Shown: in pieces, positions 34,022 through 43,317 of the stretch
Position numbering within the stretch: the stretch's first letter is position 1
Layout: the number at the start of each line of letters is the position of its first letter
Notes under the pieces: model-generated
What the model was told of the DNA's origin: nothing
Database searches by the model: none
Seen by the model: only the letters and a program-made list of their open reading frames with translations
Source: Dysgonomonas hofstadii
GTDB taxonomy: Bacteria > Bacteroidota > Bacteroidia > Bacteroidales > Dysgonomonadaceae
Assembly: GCF_014196915.1 (NCBI RefSeq)
Contig: NZ_JACIEP010000005.1
Coordinates: 62,001-126,000, forward strand
Length of the DNA stretch: 64,000 bases
Direction of reading: 5' to 3'
Program-made: the position numbers and the translations under genes

Positions 34022-36472
34022 TCAACTCTTAAACAGGATGCGGATAAACAACTGAAAATTCCGTCCCTGTTCAGGAATATTCAACCGTCTGTACAGGCTT
34101 AGGTGGTTCATATATCGTGTATCGAATATATTCCGCACCTGCATATTCACATCAACAGCGAGTTTTGAATTGAATTTGTATACGATACCTGCACCCAGGT
34201 CGAACAGGTTTGTGCCTTTTGTATCTTCTTCACCTACGCCCACCCTGTTCTGGTCGGCATACCAGCGGTGCGACACGCTGATTTGATAATGATCTATCTT
34301 TTTACTGCGTATATCATCATTACGGAATTTTACTTCGTTTGTCATTGTAAAGGGAGGTGTGAATGGCAATGGTTCTTTATTATCCAGATTCTTATTCAAT
34401 ACCAGACTACCTTGTGTAGACAGTGCCAGTTTTTTGATCACAGGCCACACCACTTTGTATTCTCCTCCTCCGTAAATCGCTTTTGCCTGGGTATACTGAT
34501 AAGGTTGCTGCTCGTAAAGTTCTACAGCCTGCTCGTCTATAGCCTGTAAATAAATATAATTGGAGTAATAATACACAAACGGATTGAAATATATCTCCAG
34601 CGTATGGTAGCGCCCGTCAAGTCCGGTCACATTCCTGAGCTTATATTCTGTGTCCAGATTAAAAATATAACCATGCTCGGGATCGAGGTCCGGATTCCCT
34701 ATCTCGTAACGGTAAGCGGCATGGTGCAGTCCGTTTGCCGCCAGTTCATTAGCCGATGGCATGCGGTAACTTTTACCTATGTTTAGCTTTAACGTAAAAT
34801 CATCGGCGGCTCTGTATCTTATTCCGATATTTCCCGATATTCCCCCGAAATTGCGATCGACGTCATAAGCCCGTTGCGCATATTGCTGTACAATTCCGGC
34901 ATTATATCCTTCTTCAGTAAGATGTGCGGCAAGCGCATCATCGTAAAAGCCTGTTACATCCATATGGCCAATATCATATCTTACAGCGCCCTCTAAGAGC
35001 CATTTGTTTGATATCTCATAACTGGAAACGTAGGCCAACCCTCCCGATACCTGATTATATCGTGGCAGGAAATATTCAAAGCCGCCGATCCTGTTCTGGC
35101 GGTATTCTGTACTTATACTGAAGCTGTTGCGCCATTTTTCCTGTATTCCCAGATGAAGCCTCGCATTGACAGAATATGTATGTAATTTGAAATCCACAGC
35201 AAGATCATCATCTGTGACGGGCGCCTGCTGGCCTTCGTAGTGTTCATGGAAATGCTCGAATTCTTTGCGGTGATTACTTTGATAAGCTGTATTCACTACA
35301 AGTTTGGTATTGTTGCCCTTTTGCCATTCAGTATTGTTTGTTATCATAAAATGGTTGGATGTGGCATAAGGCAGGCCGATATTCCGGTGCGAGGTGTCTT
35401 CTGTGGCATCATGGTCGTCATCATGGTCATGTTCACCTTCCCCGTGCTCGTGGTCATGCTCATCGTGGTCATGCTCCAGTTCAAATAAGCCATTCTTTTG
35501 GTAGTTGTTGCTTACATTAAAATAGGTGGTCACATTTCTTTCTCTAAATCCGACTGTGGCGGATATACTCTGTTCTTTTCCTGCTGTATTCGGCACCCGT
35601 TTATCGGGTAGGGCAGTCTCTTCGCTCTCATATACAAAGCTTTTGGCCGGAACCCTGTAGTCGGCGTAATCACGGTAGCTGAACGATCCCCGGGCATACC
35701 ATTTATTCTTTTGCCATTCGGCTGTCAATGCTCCGCCTATTTCATCGTTATTAGTAGCTCCCCACAGAGTAGCCTCGCCACTAAAGAAATCTTTGGTATT
35801 CTTAAACTTATATGGTTCTATCTCAATCGTTGTTGTGGTCGACGAACCCAGTAATAGTGCGTTCGGGCCTTTATAGACTGTAGCCGAGAGCATATCGAAC
35901 TGGTTGATTTCCAGTCCGTGATCGGCTCCCCATTGCTGGTTCTGCTGCATGATTCCTCTGTTGATAACGGATACCCTGTCGAACGAGAGTCCCCTTATAA
36001 CAGGTTTCGATACACCGGCCCCTATATTCATCGTTGCCGTTTCCGGTAAGGTGTTCAGTAGTTGTCCGAAAGAGGTAACCGGATCGGGACGTGTTACAAC
36101 AACCTGGGTACGAACGGGATCCTTTGTGGTGAACACCACTTCTTTCAGGGCTATATCCTGTGGCTTCAGGCGGATATCGAGACGGGTTACCAGTTCATCC
36201 AATTCTATGCTGATAGTGTCCTTTTCATAACCGATATGGTCGATGACTAATGTATATTTATCAGGCTTGATATGGCAAAAATTGAAATACCCCGCGCTAT
36301 TAGTAAATGCGCCTATAGTCGAGCCTTGCAGTGTAATTGAAGTCCCCTCCAGTGCTTTGCCCGTTACTTTGTCTATTACTATGCCCGACAGATTACATTC
36401 TGTCTGAGCTATAATCGGAGTTATATACAAGAGGGGCAATAAAAGGAAGGTAAGTAATATATTTCTTAGCAT
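34022..36472 (-). CDS. TonB-dependent receptor with His-rich loop, probable zinc/metal receptor
   Basis: An 816-residue outer-membrane receptor: signal peptide ending IIAQ, a carboxypeptidase-D-like regulatory domain (about 25-103, LSGIVIDKVTGKALEGTSI), a plug (IRGLSFDRVSVINRG) and a barrel. Residues 334-362 form a surface-loop candidate with nine histidines alternating with Asp and Glu (HDHDEHDHEHGEGEHDHDDD), and a second cluster reads EHFHEHYEG. This recalls ZnuD-type zinc receptors. It is 35 bp downstream of a Fur/Zur-family repressor gene, so cotranscribed with it, which supports metal control. The substrate is inferred, not shown. Confidence 0.9.
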   Translation of the reverse strand: MLRNILLTFLLLPLLYITPIIAQTECNLSGIVIDKVTGKALEGTSITLQGSTIGAFTNSAGYFNFCHIKPDKYTLVIDHIGYEKDTISIELDELVTRLDIRLKPQDIALKEVVFTTKDPVRTQVVVTRPDPVTSFGQLLNTLPETATMNIGAGVSKPVIRGLSFDRVSVINRGIMQQNQQWGADHGLEINQFDMLSATVYKGPNALLLGSSTTTTIEIEPYKFKNTKDFFSGEATLWGATNNDEIGGALTAEWQKNKWYARGSFSYRDYADYRVPAKSFVYESEETALPDKRVPNTAGKEQSISATVGFRERNVTTYFNVSNNYQKNGLFELEHDHDEHDHEHGEGEHDHDDDHDATEDTSHRNIGLPYATSNHFMITNNTEWQKGNNTKLVVNTAYQSNHRKEFEHFHEHYEGQQAPVTDDDLAVDFKLHTYSVNARLHLGIQEKWRNSFSISTEYRQNRIGGFEYFLPRYNQVSGGLAYVSSYEISNKWLLEGAVRYDIGHMDVTGFYDDALAAHLTEEGYNAGIVQQYAQRAYDVDRNFGGISGNIGIRYRAADDFTLKLNIGKSYRMPSANELAANGLHHAAYRYEIGNPDLDPEHGYIFNLDTEYKLRNVTGLDGRYHTLEIYFNPFVYYYSNYIYLQAIDEQAVELYEQQPYQYTQAKAIYGGGEYKVVWPVIKKLALSTQGSLVLNKNLDNKEPLPFTPPFTMTNEVKFRNDDIRSKKIDHYQISVSHRWYADQNRVGVGEEDTKGTNLFDLGAGIVYKFNSKLAVDVNMQVRNIFDTRYMNHLSLYRRLNIPEQGRNFQLFIRILFKS

Positions 36473-36507
36473 TTTCTTTTACAAATATGTGGTTATAAAT
36501 AAGGATA

Positions 36508-36909
36508 TTATTCTTTACAATTCGGACAGGTGCCTTCCAGCAAGACTTCTACCGATTCTACCGAAAAGCCCTCAGGCAGATGGGGCGTCTCGGGCAATTG
36601 GGTCTCGATACAGGTTACACTGTCGCATCTTATACAGTGGAAATGGGCATGATCTCCTTTAGGAAGTACTTCTTTATTCAGAGCATATTTCACAGTAGAG
36701 TCCTGCAATACGACCCGGTGAATAATATTATTCTCTTCCAGCGTTTTCAGTGACCGGTAAAAAGTAACCCTGTCGAAAAGGTCTGGCATGGCCTGCTTTA
36801 TTTCATTTTCGGACAAGGCTGAATCGATATTCAGTAATTCGTTGATTATAAACTTGCGGCAACCTGTATTCTTCAGGTCATGATGTTTTAATATTTGTTC
36901 GGCATTCAT
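36508..36909 (-). CDS. Fur-family metalloregulator, probably Zur-like
   Basis: A 133-residue repressor with the winged-helix domain (NEIKQAMPDLFDRVTFYRSLKTLEENNI) and dimerisation domain. HAHFHC with CIRC (Cys92, Cys95) and CPNC (Cys128, Cys131) provide the structural zinc site and part of a sensory site. It is the first gene of a two-gene unit with the His-rich receptor, so it probably regulates that receptor and itself. Fur, Zur or PerR type cannot be fixed from sequence; the partner favours zinc. Confidence 0.88.
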   Translation of the reverse strand: MNAEQILKHHDLKNTGCRKFIINELLNIDSALSENEIKQAMPDLFDRVTFYRSLKTLEENNIIHRVVLQDSTVKYALNKEVLPKGDHAHFHCIRCDSVTCIETQLPETPHLPEGFSVESVEVLLEGTCPNCKE

Positions 36910-36919
36910 TGCAATGATA

Positions 36920-36947
36920 TTTCAAATGAAACGATGTTGCAAATGTA
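36920..36947 (-). promoter_or_regulatory. Promoter and candidate operator of the fur-like/receptor unit
   Basis: TACATTTGC (minus strand, 36939-36947) is a good -7 box 29 bp before the ATG. The palindrome TTTCA-AA-TGAAA at 36920-36931 lies between it and the gene, where a bound repressor would block transcription. Operator function is inferred. Confidence 0.5.
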
Positions 36948-37023
36948 ATATAATTTCAGTACAAACAATAATATCAAGGGAAAAAAATTGACTGTTGTTT
37001 TCTTTTTTTCGATATTAAAGGCC

Positions 37024-37032
37024 TATCTTTGC
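37024..37032 (+). promoter_or_regulatory. -7 promoter box of mgtE
   Basis: TATCTTTGC, ideal consensus, but 136 bp before the mgtE ATG, giving a leader of about 130 nt. Confidence 0.6.
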
Positions 37033-37168
37033 ACCCGCATTTTACAAGCGGATATTGCGGCATTGTTGATAATATCGGATATCCGTAAATTTTAAATGCT
37101 AGTTCATTCCAAAAATAATCTCACACAGATCGTTTTTGTATTGTTCCACCTTAAAAATATTCTTATGG

Positions 37169-38557
37169 ATGAAGGAGAGAATCGAACGACTAGCAGAAGA
37201 AACACAACTTCTGATTGACGCCGGAGACATCAGTATGCTCCGCGTTTTCCTCGACGACCTGAACATTTCCGATGTCGAGGACCTTATAGATGAATTTCCG
37301 GATTATGCGCCTCTATTTATCAGTACCCTCAGTCTTAACAGGGCTGTAAATGTTTTCCGCATACTGGATGCGCCTACGCAAGAGCGTATAGTAAAGAAAC
37401 TTTCGGCAGACAAGATTTTCGGCATCGTTAACGGACTACCTCCCGATGACCGGACGGCCTTTTTGGGTGAACTCAGGGATCAGGAATTACAACACCGCTT
37501 AATTTCCCTGCTTAGCCCCGAGGACAGGAAAGAAGTATTCACATTGCTTTCGTATCCCGAAGACAGCATCGGGCGTATGATGACTCCCGACTTTCTGGCT
37601 TTGCCCAAAGATTATACAGTGGAGGAAGCTTTATTGTATATCCGCAGGAATGGAAAAAATTCGGAAACCATCGATGTAATATATATTCTCGATGAAAAAG
37701 GAATCCTTATTGATGACCTCAGGATACGGGAATTGCTGATCAATGACCCGAAGAAAAAGATATCGGAACTGATGGACGGACGCCTTATCTACCTGAAGGT
37801 ACAGGACCCGGTGGAAGAGGGTATCAAGATATTCAAGATGAATAACAGGGTTGCTCTTCCTGTGATAGACACAAACGGGTTATTACTTGGTATTGTAACC
37901 ATCGACGATATCCTGTGGGCTGCCGACGAAGAGTATTCTGAAGATATGCAGCGCATGGGGGGTACATCGGCCTTAGATGAACCATACCTCGACCTTCCTG
38001 TCTACAAGCTGATATGGAAACGTGCCGGATGGCTGATTGTCCTGTTTATAGGAGAATTGCTGACTGCGTCGGTCATGCAGCATTACGAAGAGCAGTTGGC
38101 TCAGATGATAGTACTGGCGCTTTTTCTACCACTGATGATATCCAGTGGAGGTAATAGCGGCTCGCAGGCATCCACCCTTGTTATACAGGCAATGGCAACC
38201 GGCGAGGTAAGGTTAAGGCACTGGTGGCAGGTCTTTCGCCGCGAAATCATATCCGGATTTAGCCTGGGAGTAATACTGGGCGGTATCGGATTTTTCCGAA
38301 TCTATATCTGGCATCTGATATTTCCCAACCTTTATGGAGAACACTGGATCATGGTGGGTTCGACCGTGTCGCTGGCACTGATCGGCATCGTGTTGTGGGG
38401 CTCGCTAATCGGTTCCATGTTACCTTTTATATTGAAAAGGCTGGGAGCAGATCCGGCGACATCATCCGCGCCATTTGTGGCAACGATCGTCGATGTGACG
38501 GGGCTGATCATATACCTGACTGTTGCAAGCTGGATATTCGGTCCTTTGATGAATTAA
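37169..38557 (+). CDS. mgtE: Magnesium transporter MgtE
   Basis: Mg2+ channel of the inner membrane. About 462 residues: an N-terminal helical MgtE_N domain (FPDYAPLFISTLSLNRAVNV...), a CBS pair (IDVIYILDEKGILIDDLRIR; VALPVIDTNGLLLGIVTIDD) that gates in response to Mg2+, and five transmembrane helices with SSGGNSGSQASTLVIQAMA in the pore region. The frame opens at a TTG at 37136; the ATG at 37169 (MKERIERLAEETQ) is the sensible start. Divergent from the fur-like gene, with a strong terminator after it. Confidence 0.94.
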   Translation: MKERIERLAEETQLLIDAGDISMLRVFLDDLNISDVEDLIDEFPDYAPLFISTLSLNRAVNVFRILDAPTQERIVKKLSADKIFGIVNGLPPDDRTAFLGELRDQELQHRLISLLSPEDRKEVFTLLSYPEDSIGRMMTPDFLALPKDYTVEEALLYIRRNGKNSETIDVIYILDEKGILIDDLRIRELLINDPKKKISELMDGRLIYLKVQDPVEEGIKIFKMNNRVALPVIDTNGLLLGIVTIDDILWAADEEYSEDMQRMGGTSALDEPYLDLPVYKLIWKRAGWLIVLFIGELLTASVMQHYEEQLAQMIVLALFLPLMISSGGNSGSQASTLVIQAMATGEVRLRHWWQVFRREIISGFSLGVILGGIGFFRIYIWHLIFPNLYGEHWIMVGSTVSLALIGIVLWGSLIGSMLPFILKRLGADPATSSAPFVATIVDVTGLIIYLTVASWIFGPLMN

Positions 38558-38601
38558 AAATCTCACAGTACAGAGAAAGAACTGTTTTAATCTTTTACTG
38601 G

Positions 38602-38630
38602 CACGGATTTACAATCCGTGTTTTTTTTTT
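38602..38630 (+). terminator. Terminator of mgtE
   Basis: Stem CACGGATT/AATCCGTG (38602-38609 with 38613-38620), loop TAC, then ten T. Confidence 0.95.
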
Positions 38631-38722
38631 GATAGTACGCATGAGGGCGCGCACTAAGGCTTGAAAAATTGAGAATAAAAATATTTAATATAGTTTTTTT
38701 ATTCTTATCTCTAAAAAATGAT

Positions 38723-38730
38723 TAATTTTG
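38723..38730 (+). promoter_or_regulatory. Putative -7 promoter box ahead of the cobalamin riboswitch
   Basis: TAATTTTG immediately upstream of the riboswitch RNA; a TACATTTG at 38984-38991 downstream of it is a possible second site. Confidence 0.5.
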
Positions 38731-38734
38731 TCGG

Positions 38735-38915
38735 CGCATTGGTACGGCTACGCCATCCGGTTGTAGTTGTAAAAGGGAATCAGGTGAAAATCCTGAACAG
38801 GCCCCGCTGCTGTAAGCATCAATGAAGTCTTCGGGCAATACTCAAAAACCACTGTTCAGAAAAGAATGGGAAGGGCGTTCCGAAGATGATGTAAGTCAGA
38901 AGACCTGCCATGCGG
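38735..38915 (+). ncRNA. Cobalamin (adenosylcobalamin-class) riboswitch
   Basis: The conserved core is readable: AAAGGGAATCAGGTGAAAAT, CCTGAACAGGCCCCGCTGCT and GTAA near 38774-38818, and the B12 box GTAAGTCAGAAGACCTGCCA at 38891-38910. This order and spacing are diagnostic of the cobalamin family. A hairpin at 38922-38953 (TTCAAGCTTT with AAAGCTTTGAA) follows and may be part of the expression platform; it has no T run, so control at translation or by another mechanism is possible. The next gene on this strand begins at 39072. Boundaries are approximate. Confidence 0.94.
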
Positions 38916-39071
38916 AAAATATTTCAAGCTTTCGAGGAATAAAAGCTTTGAAACCAAATGGCATTTATAGAATTTTCTGTTCTTACATTTGATTTCTACT
39001 TCTCGTATTTGAAATGTTTAGTTTTAATCCGGATAAGTAATTTATTGTATAATATTAAAACTACATTTAAA

Positions 39072-40649
39072 ATGAAAAAGATTTTTGTGATACTTGCATT
39101 AGCGGTTTTCACATTTGCATGTGCTGATGACGATTACGTTGCGGACATTAAAGTAGATTCGTCCGAGTTATATTTCCTGAATGAAGGAGGAACCAAGACA
39201 TTGGATATCGCATCCAATACGTCGTGGAGCGTAACATCGGACCAATCGTGGGTAAAAGTATCGGAAAGCCAGGGAGTAAATAGTAACAGCCTTCTGATAG
39301 AAGTAGAGCCTAATAGTGCCGGAGGTGAACGGAATGCAGTCATTACTATAAAGAACATTTTTGGACAGGAGGTAAAAAAAGCAATAAAAGTAATACAAGG
39401 TAATACCGGAGCAAGTGCAACGCAACTTAGCTATAGTTATCAGGCTTCTACTCAGGGGTTTACTGTTAATATAGATGGAAACTGGACACTAGAGAAAACA
39501 GGAGACTGGTTCGTCCTTTCTGCAGAATCGGGTAAAGGAAATACGATAGTAGATGTGACTGTGAAGCCAAATAACGGCGAAGGTACAAGATCCGGTAAAA
39601 TAGTTCTTAAAGGCGAGGGTGTTAATGATATAGAGATAAATGTGCAGCAGGCTAAGTTGCCCGAATTGGTTGGTTTGTATATTTTAAGCGAAGGTAATTG
39701 GAATAGTAGCCAGTCTGATCTGGCATATTATGATTATACTACGGGGACAACGACAAAGAAATTTTACAAAGCTCAGAATGGCGCAACATTAGGCGACTTG
39801 GGCAATGACCTTGCCATATACGGAGGTAAGATGTATTGTATTGTTTCGGGAGCAAGCGTTGCTGCCGGGGGAGGACGTATCGAAATAATAGATATTGAAA
39901 CCGGGAAATCGCAGGAAAAAATCCCATTTAAAGATGCTCTTGGCGGAGCAGATATGCCGAGAAAAATGGCATTTTATAAAGACAAGGTATATATTACAGG
40001 CTATTCGGGTATAATTGCCCGGCTCGACACAGCTTCTCTGGCCATAGATGGCATAGTCTCCCTTAGCGGTACATATACTGAAGGCATCGCTCAATATGGA
40101 GGTAAATTATATGCATGTAATTCGGGCTATGGCAGTGGTAATACCATATCGGTAGTTGATATTGCTTCCTTTAAAGAAACAAAGGTGATCAGTGTTCCTC
40201 AAAATCCTTATGCTATAAAAGCATCGTCCACCGGAAATATTTATTTCAATACCGCCGATTTGTCATGGTCGACAGGTGCTCCTGCAAATTTACATTTACT
40301 GGATGCTAAAACAGAGACCGTTACAAAAACTTTTGATATAGAAACTGTAGATTTTGCAGTGAATGATAGTTATATATACTCTGTTTTTAATTATACCGAT
40401 TGGAGTACTTTCGAAACCATCGATTATAGTTATAAAATAAATCAGTCTTCAAATGAAGTGGCTGAATTTACAACTCAGATACCATCTTATTTTATGGTAT
40501 ATAAAGTAAATGTAAATCCATATAACGGAGATGTATATATGGGAGGCCAGGGAAATGATGTTGCTGTATTTGGAGCAGATGGTTCCCTGAAAACAAAGAT
40601 AAGTTCCGGAACAGGTTATACAAGCACGATTGTGCCTGTCTATAGATAA
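39072..40649 (+). CDS. BACON/beta-propeller lipoprotein under B12 control (BtuG-like)
   Basis: A 525-residue lipoprotein (lipobox TFAC, Cys17). Residues about 25-108 and 113-190 are two BACON domains (SSELYFLNEGGTKTLDI; GNWTLEKTGDWFVLS). From about 198 (LVGLYILSEGNWNSSQSDL) to the end is a repeated-blade beta-propeller of the DUF5074/YncE type. BtuG proteins of Bacteroides are propeller lipoproteins that bind cobalamin on BtuB; the propeller, lipid anchor and upstream cobalamin riboswitch fit this, though BtuB is not adjacent and BACON fusion is unusual to me. The frame extends to 38958, but the ATG at 39072 starts a perfect lipoprotein signal. Confidence 0.85.
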   Translation: MKKIFVILALAVFTFACADDDYVADIKVDSSELYFLNEGGTKTLDIASNTSWSVTSDQSWVKVSESQGVNSNSLLIEVEPNSAGGERNAVITIKNIFGQEVKKAIKVIQGNTGASATQLSYSYQASTQGFTVNIDGNWTLEKTGDWFVLSAESGKGNTIVDVTVKPNNGEGTRSGKIVLKGEGVNDIEINVQQAKLPELVGLYILSEGNWNSSQSDLAYYDYTTGTTTKKFYKAQNGATLGDLGNDLAIYGGKMYCIVSGASVAAGGGRIEIIDIETGKSQEKIPFKDALGGADMPRKMAFYKDKVYITGYSGIIARLDTASLAIDGIVSLSGTYTEGIAQYGGKLYACNSGYGSGNTISVVDIASFKETKVISVPQNPYAIKASSTGNIYFNTADLSWSTGAPANLHLLDAKTETVTKTFDIETVDFAVNDSYIYSVFNYTDWSTFETIDYSYKINQSSNEVAEFTTQIPSYFMVYKVNVNPYNGDVYMGGQGNDVAVFGADGSLKTKISSGTGYTSTIVPVYR

Positions 40650-40671
40650 TAAATTAATATATAGGTTAAAG

Positions 40672-40702
40672 AAAAAGAGCTGTCGTGATGACAGCTCTTT
40701 TT
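40672..40702. terminator. Bidirectional terminator between the BtuG-like gene and gpmA
   Basis: Perfect 13-bp stem (40672-40684 with 40690-40702), loop GTGAT, A run on one side and T run on the other. Confidence 0.93.
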
Positions 40703-40722
40703 TTATTACAGGATACGATTTT

Positions 40723-41469
40723 TTATTTTTTCTTTCCCTGGTTAGCTACAGCTTCCATCAGTTTCTTGATTTCTTCAGGATCGCCCAGGAAATAATCTTT
40801 TACAAGATTCAGGTCGTCGTCGAATTCAAATACATAAGGAACTGCAGTAGGCAGGTTCAGGCTTACGATATCTTCGTCAGATATACCTTTGAGGTATTTG
40901 ATGATACCGCGAAGGCTGTTTCCGTGAGCGGCAACGATAATTTCATCGTGGCACATCATAGACGGATAGATCACTTCCTGCCAGTAAGGAAGTATACGTT
41001 CAACAGTTTCTTTCAATGCCTCTGTTTCAGGGATATATGCTTTTGGCACATCAGCATAGCGAGGATCTTGCGAAGCCGAACGCGGATCGCTTGGATCTAG
41101 TGGTGCAGGCGGAACGTCGTAGCTGCGTCTCCATACAAGAACCTGTTCGTCTCCGTATTTTTCAGCAGTTTCAGCTTTATTCAGGCCCTGAAGCATACCA
41201 TAATGCTTTTCGTTCAGGCGCCATGTTTTTTCAACAGGAATCCAGTCCAGATCCATCTGGTCGAGGATATTGTTCAATGTTTTAACAGCCCTTTTCAGGT
41301 ATGAAGTATAAGCCAGGGTAAATTTAAAGCCTTCTTCTTTCAACAGTTTTCCTGCTTTAGTAGCTTCTTCTACTCCTTTTTCCGACAAATCTACATTCGT
41401 CCATCCTGTAAAGCGGTTTTCCTTGTTCCAAACGCTTTCTCCGTGGCGGATTAATACAACCTTTTTCAT
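40723..41469 (-). CDS. gpmA: 2,3-bisphosphoglycerate-dependent phosphoglycerate mutase
   Basis: Interconverts 3- and 2-phosphoglycerate in glycolysis. The 248-residue length is standard. [10 protein letters not shown] (His9 is the phospho-acceptor), [39 protein letters not shown] and [10 protein letters not shown] are all intact. Single gene with its own -7 box. Confidence 0.97.
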   Translation of the reverse strand: MKKVVLIRHGESVWNKENRFTGWTNVDLSEKGVEEATKAGKLLKEEGFKFTLAYTSYLKRAVKTLNNILDQMDLDWIPVEKTWRLNEKHYGMLQGLNKAETAEKYGDEQVLVWRRSYDVPPAPLDPSDPRSASQDPRYADVPKAYIPETEALKETVERILPYWQEVIYPSMMCHDEIIVAAHGNSLRGIIKYLKGISDEDIVSLNLPTAVPYVFEFDDDLNLVKDYFLGDPEEIKKLMEAVANQGKKK

Positions 41470-41508
41470 TCTTTATTTACTATTTAAATTTGTGATTTTT
41501 CTCGCAAC

Positions 41509-41517
41509 GCAAAGGTA
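41509..41517 (-). promoter_or_regulatory. -7 promoter box of gpmA
   Basis: TACCTTTGC on the minus strand, 39 bp before the start codon. Confidence 0.6.
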
Positions 41518-41548
41518 ATAAGAAGTTTCAAGATTACAAATTTCAATA

Positions 41549-41583
41549 TTTCAAGATTTTCGTGAAATTTTCAAATCTTGAAA
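41549..41583. terminator. Hairpin downstream of yaaA
   Basis: Eleven-pair stem (41549-41559 with 41573-41583) in a stretch built of repeated TTTCAAGATT/TTTCAATATT units; ends 21 bp beyond the yaaA stop. Weak T run, so termination is a guess. Confidence 0.45.
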
Positions 41584-41603
41584 CATGAAATTTTGAAATT
41601 GCT

Positions 41604-42365
41604 TTAGCGGATATATACCCATTCTTTATCATTCGATAACTGTTCCGAAAAAGCATATCCTTCCGTGTCGAATGCTTTCAGATGTTCTACATCTTTCAAT
41701 TGATGTTTTATAATAAAACGGCTCATCATTCCCCTTGCTTTTTTCGCATAAACAACAATTTGTTTATATCCCTTATCGGTATGTTGTTTAAAGATTGGAG
41801 TGATGATACGGTGTCCTTTAGGTAACAGTTTCTTGTCTACAGCTTTGGCATATTCTTTCGATGCCAGATTGATAAGGATATTATCGTCGGCTTTCATTTC
41901 TTTTGCCAGATATTTACTGATTCTTTCTGTCCAGAACGCATACAGGTCTTTTCCTTTGTCATTTACAATAGGGATTTGCATTTCCAGCCTGTAAGGTTTT
42001 ATCAGGTCGAGAGGGCGGAGTACACCATACAATCCTGATATATGTACCAGATGCTTTTGAGCAAAATCCATATCTTTTTTTGTGAATGATGCGGCATCCA
42101 GTCCCTTGTAGGCAATACCGTTGTATGCGAAGGCTGCCTGTTTCTGGGGCGTTTTGCTCAGATTGAATGCGTGGATGTACTGATATACATCGTGTGCAAT
42201 CGGGGGATTTACATTCATCAGCGAAGCAATTTCTCCGGCAGTGATGCCTTCCATCGACTTGTACAACTCCTTGGCATCCTTAGCATAGAGTGGGGTGGTG
42301 GCTTCTTTCGTTGGTGCGGTTGTCTCAAAGTCCTGCAATTTGGCAGGAGACATGATTATGATCAT
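41604..42365 (-). CDS. yaaA: Peroxide stress protein YaaA
   Basis: A 253-residue YaaA/DUF328 protein; in E. coli it limits intracellular iron and Fenton damage under peroxide stress. The N-terminus MIIIMSPAKLQDFE, the AFAYNGIAYKGLDA block and HISGLYGVLRPLDLIKPYRLEM are diagnostic. It follows the DUF3592 gene by 18 bp and may be the last gene of the run from the flippase. Confidence 0.95.
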   Translation of the reverse strand: MIIIMSPAKLQDFETTAPTKEATTPLYAKDAKELYKSMEGITAGEIASLMNVNPPIAHDVYQYIHAFNLSKTPQKQAAFAYNGIAYKGLDAASFTKKDMDFAQKHLVHISGLYGVLRPLDLIKPYRLEMQIPIVNDKGKDLYAFWTERISKYLAKEMKADDNILINLASKEYAKAVDKKLLPKGHRIITPIFKQHTDKGYKQIVVYAKKARGMMSRFIIKHQLKDVEHLKAFDTEGYAFSEQLSNDKEWVYIR

Positions 42366-42383
42366 ATTCTGTCGTATTTTATG

Positions 42384-43283
42384 TTAGCGTTTTTTCTTAT
42401 TTTGTTTTCGGTTTGCTCTGCCTATTTTAACGAATTTACCCGTGTTATTGTTCTCATCAAAGTTTTCTTCTTTGCCACTATCTTCATTATCCCAGTCGCC
42501 AGACCAGGAAGCGGCCGATGTACGTTTCCATTTCAACGGGCCTTTCTTTATGGCCATGCTTATATATCCCCAGATAGCCAGCGAGAGTACAAGAATGAAA
42601 AAGCTTAATATTATGACAACAAAGGTTGGGTGCTCTTTGTGTAATAAGCCATATACAAGTAAGGCGTCAAAGGCGATCATAATAAATGGGATGAATAAAG
42701 AAGCCAGGTTCCTGCATGCTTTCCAGTATCCATCCATTTTAGCCCCAAAGGCAAAAAGTACTAGTCCGGTGAAAGCAAAAAGAAGTATAGTACCCATAAT
42801 TATCATTCCCACAAACATAATCACCACCATCGCTTCCCATACAAACAAGGTATTGTTCTTCGCGTCGTAGTAAATTGTATATGTCTCACCCATTACCGGC
42901 ATTCCGGTCGATGAAAATGCCTTTGGTCTGGTTACCTCATATCCTTCCTTTGTGGTAAATGTGACATAGGAAGTATAATAAGTCTGCGTATCACCTTCGT
43001 CGTCTTCTTTATCTTCGCTGGTGTAACTGGTTACTGTGGCAGTATATTGCTCACCGTTGATAAATGAGCTGACGTCATTCTTCACAGAAGAAAACAACAT
43101 GAAGAAGACTGCAAAACAAAGAATAGTCACACAAAAGATAACCAAAGCGACATATCCTGTGGTCATGCAGCCTTTCATCTTCATCCGGTTTTTAACCAGG
43201 AATGCGCATACAACACTGAATATGATAAGGGTAATGATTCCATATCCGGCTGGTTGTAAGCTAAGTATAGGTGTTAAGGTCAT
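42384..43283 (-). CDS. DUF3592 membrane protein
   Basis: A 299-residue integral membrane protein with about five hydrophobic segments. The DUF3592 signature region is the extracytoplasmic loop YTATVTSYTSEDKEDDEGD through GMPVMGETYTIYYDAKNN. The C-terminus is basic and Asn-rich (KKEENFDENNNTGKF-type). Function unknown. Confidence 0.8.
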   Translation of the reverse strand: MTLTPILSLQPAGYGIITLIIFSVVCAFLVKNRMKMKGCMTTGYVALVIFCVTILCFAVFFMLFSSVKNDVSSFINGEQYTATVTSYTSEDKEDDEGDTQTYYTSYVTFTTKEGYEVTRPKAFSSTGMPVMGETYTIYYDAKNNTLFVWEAMVVIMFVGMIIMGTILLFAFTGLVLFAFGAKMDGYWKACRNLASLFIPFIMIAFDALLVYGLLHKEHPTFVVIILSFFILVLSLAIWGYISMAIKKGPLKWKRTSAASWSGDWDNEDSGKEENFDENNNTGKFVKIGRANRKQNKKKR

Positions 43284-43317
43284 CTTGTCGTTTCAGAAGT
43301 TCATGATAGTGGAGATA

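Noticed and set aside
37033-37168. M-box magnesium riboswitch before mgtE
   Set aside because: The conserved M-box segments are not recognisable; kept only as an unassigned leader.
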